DNA of 64,000 bases. Source: Rhabdophis nuchalis (Eukaryota > Chordata > Lepidosauria > Squamata > Natricidae). Within the stretch, counting starts at the first letter, position 1. Every line of letters starts with the position of its first letter. The stretch is taken from positions 325,567,919 to 325,631,918 of the forward strand of contig CM077643.1 in the NCBI GenBank assembly GCA_039707465.1, in the 5' to 3' direction. Made by a program: the position numbers and the translations under genes. The notes beneath the pieces are model-generated. The model had not been told where the DNA came from, did no database searches, and was given only the letters and a program-made list of their open reading frames with translations. This document shows, piece by piece, positions 1 through 11,624 of the stretch.

Positions 1-170
1 GGAGGACACCCAAGTTGCGAACCCTTCCTGTGGGGGATAAGGTCTCCCCCTCCCCCTTAGCCAGCAATGGAACCAGCTGACTGTAACGGGACGTCGGGAA
101 CCACAGCCATTCGGTCTTGGAGGGGTTGAGCCTGAGCCTGTTCCTCCCCATCCAGATCCGCACGGCCTCC
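1..170 (-). mobile_element. L2-clade LINE fragment (reverse transcriptase C-terminal part)
   Basis: Read on the minus strand, this matches the part of the L2 ORF2 after the YADD box, around the KTEWLWFP-like stretch. The same stretch occurs at 31860-32050 (minus) and 48980-49140 (plus) in this window. It runs off the left edge and stops abruptly near 170, where the sequence becomes AT-rich and unrelated. Frames are broken, so it is a dead fragment. Confidence 0.8.
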
Positions 171-459
171 ATATTTCATATTTATGAAATAAAGTGAGGA
201 GCCACTTAAAAGCAGATAACTGAATCAGGGTTAGGTCTTTCAAAGAGCTGTGCAAATTCTATAGGTTTTGGGTGGAGTTGCTGCTTTTGGGGATTTTGCA
301 GATAAAAAATGATGTTTCAATCCACACCACAGTTAACTATGGTCAGTTCCCCATATTTGATATATTGATCACATTAAACACAATGACAGTATGAAGTGCA
401 AGGGATATATGTTTTGAATACTTGGCAGCAGATATATTTCCGATGTTAACCCAGGTTTG

Positions 460-462
<3 letters not shown>

Positions 463-498
<36 letters not shown>
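463..498. repeat. (TC)n microsatellite
   Basis: An uninterrupted CT dinucleotide run directly abuts the solo LTR that begins at 499. The 290 bases before it (171-462) hold nothing I recognise. Confidence 0.95.
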
Positions 499-500
<2 letters not shown>

Positions 501-1051
501 TTCTGACATAGGCTTCCCAGCAGCATGAAGCCGAGTTCTCGTCCCGATAAACCCTTTTATTTAATTTACAGTGAATTCCTCTCCAGCAAAGTCTTTCCTC
601 TCCCACAGTCTTTCAAGATAGTTCACAATTACTGACCTTTATCAAGCTTGGAGAGTGGCCAGGCTGATATCTTTCAGGCCAAAATACTTGGCAAGAATGC
701 AGGAATGAACTTATTTTCTCCTGCAAACACCCCTTTTGCTCCTCTTTTATTCCCTGTGGGAGGGGCCATTCACCATCCACTGCTGCCTTACTCCCAAGTC
801 GCCCCTTAGCTGTTCCTTCGTCTGGCAACTTTGTGCATGTGCACACTGGGAACAGGCTCCAGCTGTTTGTCTGCCTCACTTATGTCTGACTCGGAAGGCA
901 GATTATAACTGTCAGACGGCCCTGGCCCCATCTCTGCCTCTGATGCAGAGCACTCATCAGAGCTTTCCCCAGACTCCAGGACCAGCCCATGTTCCTCCCC
1001 AACCTCCTCACTGTCCAAATCTGCTGCCAGCTCCACTGGCAGGTCACAACA
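499..1051 (-). mobile_element. Solo LTR, family A (Ty3/gypsy- or ERV-like)
   Basis: The unit begins TGTTCTGACATAGG and ends CACAACA, so both ends are TGTT...AACA. A second copy with the same ends and internal blocks lies at 30327-30922. On the minus strand an AATAAA-type signal lies close to the LTR 3' end. The flanking 5-mers, CTCTT and CTTTT, match at 4 of 5. No internal gag, pol or env sequence adjoins it, so it is a solo LTR. A frame on the minus strand (about 806-1051) is conserved with the other copy: acidic, with DSEEVGEEHG and GPGPSDSY blocks. Confidence 0.75.
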
Positions 1052-2269
1052 CTTTTTCAATTAACAATTGTTGTGTTCCTTTGGATCTCAACCCCAGGGA
1101 AATTCTGTGATTTCCCATTTCCAAACACCGAATGAGGCTTCCATTTGAGACCATTTCCAAAACTTCACCACTCCTTGGGGCAATAAGAAGGAAGTTTGGT
1201 TCTCTAGACAATATTTGAGCAATGCTTTGTAGAGACAGAATTCATTGACAGGGTAGGAGTCATTCTTTGCTAGGTTGTGCAGAGCTTTCTGATGGGCGAC
1301 TCAATTTAGTGATGCTTTTGTCAACTCTCATCATCAAAGGAGATTCTCACACTGAAGCAGAGTCCTGCATCAAAGGGATGACTAGTATTGGATGACTCTA
1401 AAAGGAGAGCTGACAGGTTTTCTGCTGATCTTGGAATTCTTAGAGAGAATATCTAATGGAATATATTTCAGTTTCCTATAAGGAAGAGTTGAATAGCGTG
1501 ATGGGTTTTGTGTCATTCGTTGGAGCAGCTATCCACGGAGTTTTCAAATTTATCATAGCTCCTTTGAGGTAGCATGACTAACATTACTTTGGGTTTCATT
1601 CCCTTTATCAGGTTCTTGAATGTGACCAGTTACAAGACTTAACTTTGTTCTCACATGTCACACTTCCAGATTGGGTCTATCAGCAGTATTAGGAGTTGAG
1701 CTCAGTAATCACCATTCAGCTATATAGTCACAAAACTAACCAGTCAGGAATATAGCCATGGTTCAAACCAAGTATTCACTAATGGGGCTGATCTTGCCTG
1801 ATTATGGCAAACTTAAGTCTCACTGTGAGTGAATGGGTGCCAGGTTAATTGCAGATGCTATTTTTTAAAAAGGGAGGGGAGAAATTTGTAAGGGTTCAAA
1901 ACCCAGAAAATAGGCAGAATTTAGTTAATCTCAAAAAGCAGAGTAGGACTCAACTAGATTAGGCGCAAACACATCTGTGAAGTCACTAAAGACTTAGGTG
2001 CAACTAGAAGGAGCCTGTCTTTATCTTACTGCTACTTGGACTTCACTATGACAATGTGCTTATGCCTCCAGTTAAGGCAATGGGCAATACCCTTCTGACA
2101 CTGACCAGATGCTGCCAACCTACATCTCCTCCTAAACTTTGAGAACGAATAATACAACCACAACTGTAGGTTTTTAAATCAATGTTAAAATCATAATATT
2201 TTAAGATAAACGAATGTATGGATGAGAGGCTTTCATGGTTGCTCTTTTTCTGCAAGTGAAAATTAGTTT
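1052..2269. other. Unassigned single-copy-looking DNA
   Basis: About 1.2 kb of AT-rich sequence with no open frame, repeat end or microsatellite that I recognise. It separates the solo LTR from the GC-rich hAT-like element. Confidence 0.5.
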
Positions 2270-2573
2270 CCAACCTCCAGTGGCGTAGCGTGGGGGGTGC
2301 AGGGGGTGCGGGCCGCACCGGGCGCAACATCTGGGGGGGCGCGCTCGCACTCGCAGCTCCCCGTCGCTTCGGGAAAGGGGATTGAGTAAGGCAGGAACAG
2401 CGGCAGCCGGGGAATGTGGCCACCGCCGCGGGGACCGGAGAAGCGTCGCCCGAAGCAAGAGCGGCTGCAAGAGGAGGCGTTTTCTCCCCGTCGCCCCGTC
2501 TTCTTCCTTGGGGAAAGGATCTTAGGGGATTTTTCATATTTTTATTAGTATTATTTCTCGGGCGGGGGAGGGG

Positions 2574-2937
2574 GGATCCAGAATCCAGGAAACCGGGAGG
2601 GGGCGGGAAATCGCAGGGAAAAGGAAGGGAGCTCGGCGGGCAGAAGGTGGGGAGAGCTCGCGCGTTCCAGCTGATTCAGCAGCGGTCTTGTGAATGCGTG
2701 GAGATGTAGCTGACAGGGCGGGAGAGGCGTCCTGCTCTCCGGATCGAAGGGAGGCCAGCTCTTTCGGGTACCTGCCGGCTGCGGCTGCCTCCCCTACCCT
2801 GCTGCCGTCGGATCTTCCTGCACCCCTCCTCTCCCCCCTTCCCGTTTCTCGCTTCCCCCCCGCTCCGCATGCTGCGCCCTCCCTGTCCTCGATGCCGCTG
2901 CTTCCTCCGGGGGAGGGCTAGAAAGACACCGAGAAGG
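2574..2937 (+). promoter_or_regulatory. Putative captured GC-rich promoter/5' UTR-like segment
   Basis: This part of the 470-bp extra block lies directly upstream of the NRG3-like start codon. It is GC-rich with many CpG pairs and pyrimidine-rich stretches, as in CpG-island promoters and leaders. The role is inferred only from composition and position. The adjoining GC-rich stretch 2340-2573, shared with the 371-bp sister, could belong to the same captured DNA. Confidence 0.35.
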
Positions 2938-3043
2938 ATGAGCGAAGGGGTTGCCTCGCCGCCGGGTGCCACAGCCGCTGCCGAGGAGGGGGCGGCGGCG
3001 GGCGGGGGCCCTGCGGCGGGCGATGGAGTGGAAGAGACTCGAG
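2938..3043 (+). pseudogene. NRG3: Neuregulin-3 N-terminus-like exon fragment inside a transposon
   Basis: An ATG in good context (GAAGGATGAGC) opens 35 codons. They show, in order, MSEG, ASPPGA, AAAEEG and AAAGGGP, followed by an acidic stretch. From memory, human NRG3 begins with the same ordered blocks: MSEG, ASPPGA, AEEG, then Ala repeats and GGGP. NRG3 is a membrane-anchored EGF-family ligand of ERBB4. The similarity ends at the transposon junction (CGAG | TGCTAAAATCC), well before the EGF domain or membrane segment, and the frame stops about six codons later. It cannot make neuregulin. Ala/Gly bias is a caveat, but the ordered non-repetitive blocks are hard to explain by composition alone. 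Confidence 0.55.
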
Positions 3044-3126
3044 TGCTAAAATCCAGGGGTTAGGGGGCACAAATTACTTGCCTTGCCCCGGGTGCTGACA
3101 ACCCACGCTACGCCACTGCCAACCTC

Positions 3127-4679
3127 TCCCCCCACTTCCTAAACATTCTGCTTTTTGGAAAATTTACATAGTGTGACAAGTGCAGTGATTGGGAAGGAAG
3201 TTATGAAGCTTTGGGGATAATTGAGTCCATTCAGCAATTTTCCCTAGATGGCGCAGTAGCCTTGTCACTTCAGGAAAAATCAGCCTGAGAATTCTTTTAA
3301 AAAGAACATCAACACATTTGTCTGTTCTTCTCCAAGCTGCATTTCATGGTATCTTTATTCTGTTTACAGTATAGACCTAAGTGTGATTAGGGAGATGGTT
3401 TGCCTTTATACATCATTAATCAATTTGGCCCATGTGTGCATGATAGCCCCATCCACCTGCCTCCCACCTGTAATTAGCTCTGTCATTTTTATATATGCAA
3501 ATATATACACATACATATTTATACTTACTCTGGCTGATTAAAATGAATACCCATCTTGCCTTTTTTCTTTGTGTGAAGTGGCTCTTAACCAAAAGTGATG
3601 GGTTAAGTATGATGTGTAAATGCAGAGCAACCATCATTTCTAGGTAGCACTAATCACAAATTGAAGAGCCTACGAATAATAATATTTTCTGCTTAGCACA
3701 ATAGTCTTTTCGTGTCATGCTTACCCAGAGAAGAGCCACTGACAATTACGTGCACTGGAAGTGATTCAGGCGGTAGCATGCGTGGTCATACTAACTAGCC
3801 TGAATAGTTTAATGTAATTGTCATGCAAATTGTCTCACAAAGTATCACTTTGAGATTTCAATCATTCCGTATTGTAAACCTCTCTGTGGATGGGAGAAGT
3901 GGAAATTAACCTACTAAGTTGGTAAAAGTAAGGATGTCCTTCAGCAAAGCTTGACCTCTGGTAGAACTTGACTTGTCAATGTACCCATATTGTTTTCCAG
4001 TTTGGAAATAGTTTCCTGCCTTATTCTTCTTCCCAGTCTAATCAACAGCCCTGGAATTTCCTGTGTTTTTCCAATCAAGGACCAATCAGGCTCTACCTTG
4101 CTGAATTGCCAAGTATAGACTACATTATCCAAATACTGCCATCTGTAGCCTGGATCAGATTCAGACTTCCTGGGGCATCATCTGTCTTTCAGTAAGTATC
4201 TCTCTTGGCAGCCTTCCCCCAAAATCAGTGTCCTCCCTCCCAATGCATTGATTTCAATTCCTGAACAAGAACAGATCTGAACAAGTGTTGAGTGAAGCCA
4301 GTGAGAGTGGCCAGTGAATTTAATTGGGCTGCGGGGTGGATCCAGAGGGGAACTCTAGCTTCTGTCGCTTTGTATAATGTAGCCTTTCCTAACCTCATTT
4401 GCTTGCCTGCCTCCTTCATGAAAGGGAAGCAAAGAAATAAGCAAAATTCAGATCTGCCATAAAGAGCTCCAAAAAGCAGGATGTGTGTTCATTTTATAAA
4501 ATCACCAAAGCAATTACAAGCTAGAAATCAGAAGACTACAAGTTCTAGTCTGGACATGATTGAACAGAAAGTGAAAAGACTTCACTTATTCCCATGTGTA
4601 CCAGAATGCATAACAAAATAAACAGTGATATTTGGCTCAAGAAGCCAAATATCCTACTTTCATATTCCTAAAAACATAG

Positions 4680-4682
<3 letters not shown>
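3127..4682. other. Unassigned single-copy-looking DNA
   Basis: About 1.5 kb of moderately AT-rich sequence. The small frames here have no recognisable domain, and I see no repeat ends. It could be intergenic or intronic. Confidence 0.5.
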
Positions 4683-4746
<64 letters not shown>

Positions 4747-4748
4747 GG
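4683..4748. repeat. (GT)n-(GA)n compound microsatellite
   Basis: About 21 GT units pass directly into about 11 GA units, followed by a G-rich purine stretch to about 4790. Confidence 0.95.
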
Positions 4749-5117
4749 GGGGGGCGAAAGGAGAGGGAGGGGGAGAGAGCGAAAATCAATTGCAGTGGGC
4801 AATCATGATTCATATCTGCAAAGCAGATGTTGCACAGCCTTCTAGATACAGCCTATGAATTTAGCATATTTGCAGACCAATCTAGAGGTAATATGGCTGC
4901 AATGTAATAATAGGCCATTGGAACATGGCAGGTTGCCTTATTGAGATGAAAAGGCAATATGGCCTCATGGAGATGCATTGGGCATTGAGATGCATTACTT
5001 CTTGTTCTCCCTCCAGTTGCTTTGGAGAATAGGTTAACTCCTCTCTTTCAGCCCCCCAAATATTGGAAGATTGCTATCATGTAACCTCTAGTCCCTAATA
5101 TAAATCGTTCCATTCTC

Positions 5118-5325
5118 TACCATTCCTCAGAACTGAGGAAGCTTCTTCAATGAGAAGTGAAATGTCTTCAAGGAAAAACAAAAAAGGTCTAGACCAGGGG
5201 TGCCCAACCTTTGCAACTTTAAGCTGGCTGGAGAATTCTGGGAGCTGAAGTCCTTCAGACTTAAAGTTGCAAAGGTTGGGGACCCCTGGTCTAGATGCTT
5301 TTTGAAAAAAGCACCTTTGGGTCAC
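5118..5325 (+). mobile_element. Penelope-like retroelement end relic, split by a MITE
   Basis: The string around 5133-5170 (CTGAGGAAGCTTCTTC, then GAGAAGTGAAATGTCTTCAAGG) and the text resuming after the MITE (TTTTTGAAAAAAGCACCTTTGGG) form one unit. The same unit occurs as both arms of a palindrome at 52496-52621. I associate this repeat with Penelope-like element termini. The 5133-5166 part resembles a degenerate hammerhead ribozyme core (see findings). The family name is by recall only. Confidence 0.45.
5195..5288. mobile_element. Palindromic hAT-type MITE
   Basis: The ends are CAGGGGTGCCCAACC and GGTTGGGGACCCCTG. The right arm is nearly the reverse complement of the left, so it would fold into a hairpin. 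The flanking 8-mers are GTCTAGAC and GTCTAGAT (7 of 8). It sits in the Penelope-like relic. Relatives lie at 8537-8671, 20708-20843, 57727-57832 and 61747-62798. Confidence 0.85.
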
Positions 5326-5475
5326 CCCTAGTCCTTCTTATTGTTAAACTAGACATACCCAATTCCTGCAACCATTCTTCATATGTTTTAGCCCTTAGTC
5401 TAGATTCTTACTATCTTTTTTGTAATCGTGGTCACCAAAACTGGACACTAAGAGTTTTTACAGAAATGCAAAAGA
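5326..5475 (-). mobile_element. CR1 LINE fragment
   Basis: On the minus strand this corresponds to the ORF2 region that reads as GMSSLMKRR, with upstream text, in the CR1 copy at 61779-62700. AAACTAGACATACCCA and GTGGTCACCAAAACTGGA are the shared blocks. It is short, frameshifted and dead. Confidence 0.6.
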
Positions 5476-5637
5476 TCAAAGAAGGAAGTTGCTTGCTCAG
5501 CTAAGGTCTGAAACCATGCACATTCCTTTTTGTTGAGAACTGATGTGAGACAGGGGTGGGATTCAGCTGGTTTGGACCAATTTGAACGAACCAAATTTAA
5601 TTTTAATCTGGTTTGCTGAACGGTAGGTAAAAGGACT

Positions 5638-6060
5638 TGTTAGGAATATAATCCTAGTGTTGGGCTGGCAATATATATAAGCCATGATTGGAATTTGTAT
5701 CTGTAACTTTAACTGCTACATTGAGATGTGATTGGCTGCTGCTTCCTCAATCAGCAATAAGAGGGACCCAGAATCACTTGGATGAAGTCTCTGTATGTCC
5801 GTTAGATCAGCAAAGCAAAGAGAATCATGAGTTGAGCAACTATTAGCCAACATTTGAGTAGTAGACTGTATATATTATTCAGGACTACCTATCACTTGTT
5901 TGTGAAGAAGTATATCTTACTTTATTTTTCCACCGCAAGTAAAAGTCTACTTGTTTTTACCATCAGTGTCGGTGACTGTTAGTGTGGATACCTAGCAACA
6001 TATCTCTTGCTACATTCCGTTGCACACACTTTCGGTCTCCTAACGGAGATATCCTTAACA
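5638..6060 (+). mobile_element. Solo LTR, family B
   Basis: It begins TGTTAGGAATATAATCC and ends ATCCTTAACA. The flanks are an exact 5-bp duplication, GGACT (5633-5637 and 6061-6065). A TATA-like ATATATATAAG lies 40-60 bp in. A second member, in reverse orientation with its own perfect 5-bp duplication, is at 13110-13637. No internal coding region is present. Confidence 0.8.
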
Positions 6061-6392
6061 GGACTGGCTGACTCTGCCCGCCCCTCCCCTGCCCTCCCAG
6101 GAGTCTCCACACAGCTGTTCATCATGCCAGGTAAGTGCAGGGCCTGTGCAGAGGCTCTGGGAGAGCAAAAAATGGGCCTACCGGAAGTACCGGACGTCCA
6201 GAAACAGGTGCGTTTCCAGCCTCCAGAGGACTTCCAGGGCTTGGGGGAGGACATTTTCACCCTCCCGGAGGGTCGAGAAAAGCTTCCGGAGCCTGACGAG
6301 GGTGAAACACCACCCCCTGCCACGTGGTGCAGGAAGCCGACTGGGCCACACCCCTATGACCACTCCCACCTAGCAACTGGGCAGAGAACCAG

Positions 6393-6833
6393 TTACATGC
6401 AAGACTGTCTCCTGCCCCATACATCCCTTAGACTGATACGCTCCCACAGAGAGGGTCTTCTCAGGGTGCCGTCGGCCGGACAATGCCGACTGGCAACACC
6501 CAGGGGAAGGGCCTTCTCTGTGGCGGGCCCTGCCCTGTGGAACAACCTACCCCCTGAACTCCGTACCATCACCGACCTCCGCCTCTTCCGCCAGTGTTTA
6601 AAAACACACCTGTTTCATCAAGCCGGCCTAACATAGCCTCCGCTGTGACTAGTATTAGATAGTTTTAAAATGGGGGATTTTAATTGGTTTTAGCGCAGGT
6701 TTGAATATTTAATAGGTTTTTAAATTTTGTATTTTGTATTATTTATATGTTATTTTAAATTCCTGTGCGCCGCCCTGGGTCCTTTTGGAGAAGGGCGGGA
6801 TATAAATCAAATAAAACTAAAACTAAACTAAAA
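6393..6833 (+). mobile_element. L2-clade LINE, 3' end
   Basis: The final ~78 codons of ORF2 are open (to about 6636, with SHREGLLRV and LPPELRT blocks). They are followed by the L2 3' UTR with the GCGCCGCCCTGGGTCC...GGGCGGGATATAAAT end and an AAACTA-rich tail. It is 5'-truncated at about 6393, where it entered the hAT-like element. Confidence 0.85.
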
Positions 6834-6859
6834 AATTTCAATCCCACCCCTGTGTGAGA

Positions 6860-7107
6860 GAGAATAGAAGCTAGGAACATCATTATACCAAAATGCAGAA
6901 GCAGAATTAGATAATGCTCAGGAAATCAGCTACAGAGAACTTTTACTGGATATTACTGGATTTGAGGATATTAACAACTGCATAGGCTCAGTAAAATTTG
7001 ATACCACTGTGGTGCCATGAATATTAATATGGGGAAGCCAAGAATTACAGTATCAATGATAACTTGGCATGGTATAAAACAGACTACAGTATATATACCC
7101 CACAGTG

Positions 7108-7147
<40 letters not shown>

Positions 7148-7819
7148 GACTTTGTTTTTTGCAGGGAATGTTGATAGTTTGAACAAATTCTTTCTTTGCA
7201 GAAAGGTGGGGGGTTGACAGAAATAAAGTACCAGGAAAAAGGATGTGATTGTTAAAGCTCTGTAATTAAAATATCTAAGAGCTTAGCTTGAGGTACAGTT
7301 GTAAATATCAGTAATGCATTTGGTAATCTGCAAACTTTAACATATGAAACAACCCCAAACAGGTGAAATTTATATATTTTTTCCTTTACCTAAATTTACC
7401 TTGTATAACTCTTCTAAATGATATTGGACAAATGCAACCATCATTTCTGAGGGAAAAAGGAATCAAAAGTCCTTTTTGGAATGGTAACGATTTGAATAAT
7501 TTCTTCCTCAAACTATTTTCAGTCGAAAGAGGCAAAAACTAGGAAGATTTGAGCAAAAAGCTGCTAACATTGCCTCAAGCTTGGTCTTTAAGAGCATTTT
7601 TTAAAATTTATTTATTTTCAATTATTAATGTGGTCATTTCAATTTACTTACAACCTGCTTTGTGCTGCATAATCCTGGGAATTAGTTAAATTTTTATAAC
7701 CAATGGTGGTTTTTTTAAATTTACACAATATAATCCCCTTAGAAAAGTTGAAAACCTTTCCTTTCTTTTTTTCCTCCCCTCCCCCTTTTTCTTTCTTTCT
7801 TTCTGGTGTATTTGTGAGG
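6860..7819. other. Unassigned AT-rich DNA with a (GT)n tract at 7110-7145
   Basis: Apart from an ~18-unit GT run and short pyrimidine runs near 7760-7803, I see no repeat ends or coding signal in this ~1 kb. Confidence 0.6.
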
Positions 7820-7827
7820 GGTTAGTC

Positions 7828-8262
<435 letters not shown>

Positions 8263-8401
8263 GGTTAGTCACATTTTCCAAGGCTCATAAAAATCAGACC
8301 ATGTGTAAATCATTTATTTTGGCCACCACCAGATGGCAATGCTGGGCCATCTTAATTTTCATTGTGCTTGTTTCTGATCTGTGGAATTTGGCAGAAATTA
8401 T

Positions 8402-8745
8402 TAAAGGTAAAAAGGTAAATGCTTGGCCTGCCCAGTTATGTCCTGTTCTAGAGGCCATTGCTCATCTCTGTTTCTTAGTCAAGGGAGCCAGTGTTGTCTG
8501 AAGACCCATGATCATGTGGTCAGCATGACTGTACAGCAGGGATGTCCAAACTTGGGAACTTTAAGACTTGTGGACTTCAACTCCCAGAATTCCCCAGCCA
8601 GCATAGCTGGCTGGGGAATTCTGGGAGTTGAAGTCCACAAGTCTTAAAGTTCCCAAGTTTGGACATCCCTGCTGTACACCAAGACTCATGGAATGCTGTT
8701 ACCTTCCCACTGAAGTGTTACCTATTAATCTACTTACATGGAGAA
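8402..8745 (-). mobile_element. Sauria-type SINE, split by a MITE
   Basis: It begins with AAAGGTAAAAAGGTAAATG, the reverse of the Bov-B-like TTTACCTTTACC tail. It then follows the body of the better copies at 40388-40741, 45352-45707 and 57951-58307. The tRNA-like head is lost. The palindromic MITE at 8537-8671 interrupts it. Confidence 0.75.
8537..8671. mobile_element. Palindromic hAT-type MITE
   Basis: A near-perfect 135-bp hairpin with ends CAGGGATGTCCAAAC and GTTTGGACATCCCTG. The flanking 8-mers are CTGTACAG and CTGTACAC (7 of 8). The interrupted SINE predicts CTGTACAC as the original site. Confidence 0.92.
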
Positions 8746-8827
8746 CTATTATTACCGATTACCAATCTAAATTTCAGCTAGCCCACTTGAACATTTAAAA
8801 GTAGGGAGGTAATTTTTATTGGCCAAA

Positions 8828-9303
8828 TCACTGGATATTTGGATTCAGACTTTGACTCTCTTTTACAGCCTTCTTTGTTGTTGCAATGTATGGCTGTAAA
8901 GGTTGGACCAAAAGGAAGGCTGAGCACCAAAGAATTGAGGCCTTTGAACTATGGTGCTGGAGAAGACTCCTGCGAGACCCTTGGACTGCAAGGTGATCAA
9001 ACTGGTCAGTGCTAGAGGAGATCAACCCTGACTGCTCTTTAGAAGGCTAGATCCTGAAGATGAAACTCAAGCACTTTGGTCACCTAATGTGAAGGAAGGA
9101 CTCACTGGAGAAGAGCCTAATGCTGGGAAAGATTGAAGGCAAAAGAAGGGGACGACAGAGAATGAGGTGGCTCAATGGAGTCATCGAAGCAGTAGGCGTG
9201 AGCTTAAATGGACTCGGGGGATGATAGAGAACAGGAAGGCCTGGAGGAATGTTGTTCATGGGGTCGTAATGGGTCCGACATGACTTCGCAACTAACAACA
9301 ACA
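8828..9303 (+). mobile_element. Bov-B (RTE) LINE, 3' end
   Basis: Broken plus-strand frames carry the Bov-B ORF2 C-terminal pattern: CMAVK near 8890, then a tryptophan/arginine-rich stretch, then a KRRGRQR-like stretch near 9145. It ends with the family's GGGTCCGACATGACTTCGC and an (AAC)n tail. 5'-truncated and frameshifted. Confidence 0.75.
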
Positions 9304-9941
9304 AATGTTATTGTCATGCCTAATAACACTATTTGATTGCAAAACATTGGTTTTTATCTCATTCCCAACTCTCAAGTGAAACAGTCTTAGCTGGTTGCCA
9401 TTAGGTCAGGTTTCTGTTTCCTGTATGACAAAAATGCTCTACTTTCAACTTGACCCCAGCAGTAATTCAGAGACTTGCCTAGACGTTGAATGATAGACCT
9501 GATTCCACCCATCTACCTTATCTGTTGTCTTTCCCTCCACCTTGACTGTTATTTTTTCCCCAATCCATCATTTACTCACATTACGTGTCCCAAAATAGAA
9601 GAGCTGCTTACTAATCATCACCTGAAGGGAACAGTCAATCTTTATTTCTTCCAGGACCAATTGATTGGTTGGTCTTGCAGACTGTGATACTCTCAATTAC
9701 CAGATCCATCATTTGAAGGCAAAATTTCTCTCACTTTTCCTCAGTGTCTAGCTTTCATTGGGGGGGGAGACCCCACTGCTTTAACCATTTTGATTGTTGT
9801 TGCCATGGAAACATCCTTCAGGATCTTATCTAAGTTTGGCATTGCATTAATCCTCCCTTGCATTCATCTATTTACTTTTCCATCACACCTCGGTGTATTT
9901 TTACTCTTTGAGCTCCAAAACCAACACTATCTACCAACTTG
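9304..9941. other. Unassigned DNA
   Basis: No recognisable repeat or coding signal in about 640 bp; the short frames are not convincing. Confidence 0.5.
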
Positions 9942-10436
9942 TAGAGATAGTCCCCGACTTGCAACAGTTCATTTAGGGACCATTCAAAGATACAATGGCA
10001 TTGCAAAAAGTGACTTATGACCATTTTTCACACTTATGACCTTTGTTGCATCGCCATGATCATGTGATCAAAATTCAGATGCTTGGCAACTGGTTCATAC
10101 TTATGACCGTTGCTAAGTCCTAAGGCCATGGAATCCCCCTTTGCAACTTTTTGACAAGCAAAATAAATGGGGAAGCCAGATTCATTTAACAACCATGTTA
10201 CTGATTTAACAACTGAGGTGATTCACTTAACAAATGTGGCAAGAAAAGTCGTAAAATGGGGCAAAACTCACTTATCGCTTTTTTCACTTAGCAACATAAA
10301 TTTCGGTTCAGTTGTGGTCATAAGTCAAGGGCTACCTATATATTGCCAGGAACTGGAATCGTGATTACATGACACCCCACCTCCAATGGGAGTGAACAGC
10401 CACTAAAGAAATCATTGTAAGTTAAGGACTACCTAT
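9942..10436. mobile_element. Terminal-inverted-repeat DNA element ('dial-tone' TTAAGTGA-rich family)
   Basis: It begins AGATAGTCCCCGACTTGCAAC and ends ACTTA...AAGGACTACCTATA-like, so the ends are imperfect inverted repeats. The body is full of CACTTAACAA/TTGTTAAGTGA motifs on both strands. Relatives lie at 18046-18270, 18945-19322 and 45738-46083. The superfamily is not certain and I could not fix a target duplication. The nickname is descriptive only. Confidence 0.6.
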
Positions 10437-10455
10437 AATACAGTGGTTTTGTAAT

Positions 10456-11624
<1,169 letters not shown>

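Larger units (their letters stand above)
2278..3118. mobile_element. GC-rich hAT-like non-autonomous transposon, long form with captured cargo
   Basis: The ends are inverted repeats: CAGTGGCGTAGCGTGGG at the left and its complement at the right. They are flanked by an exact 8-bp duplication, CCAACCTC (2270-2277 and 3119-3126), which is the hAT hallmark. No transposase is encoded. A 371-bp sister at 16951-17321 has its own perfect 8-bp duplication and differs in length by exactly one block, 2574-3043 (470 bp), so the rest has no net indel. The interior is very GC- and CpG-rich compared with its AT-rich surroundings. The end of the extra block looks like a host first exon (next entries). Confidence 0.85.
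5551..6852. mobile_element. hAT-like element containing a solo LTR and an L2 3' end
   Basis: The ends are CAGGGGTGGGATTCAG and AATCCCACCCCTG, with TGTGAGA on both flanks (7 bp, one-base offset). The host element can be read in three pieces: 5551-5637, 6061-6392 and 6834-6852. The first gap is the LTR with its own 5-bp duplication; the second is a 5'-truncated L2. Related ends occur at 7828-8262, 41806-42299 and 60225-60452. Confidence 0.7.

Noticed and set aside
2046..2537. 163-codon minus-strand frame over the GC-rich transposon
   Set aside because: GC-rich DNA has few stops. The frame crosses the transposon end into unrelated flank and has no domain. The sister at 16935-17210 repeats only the transposon part.
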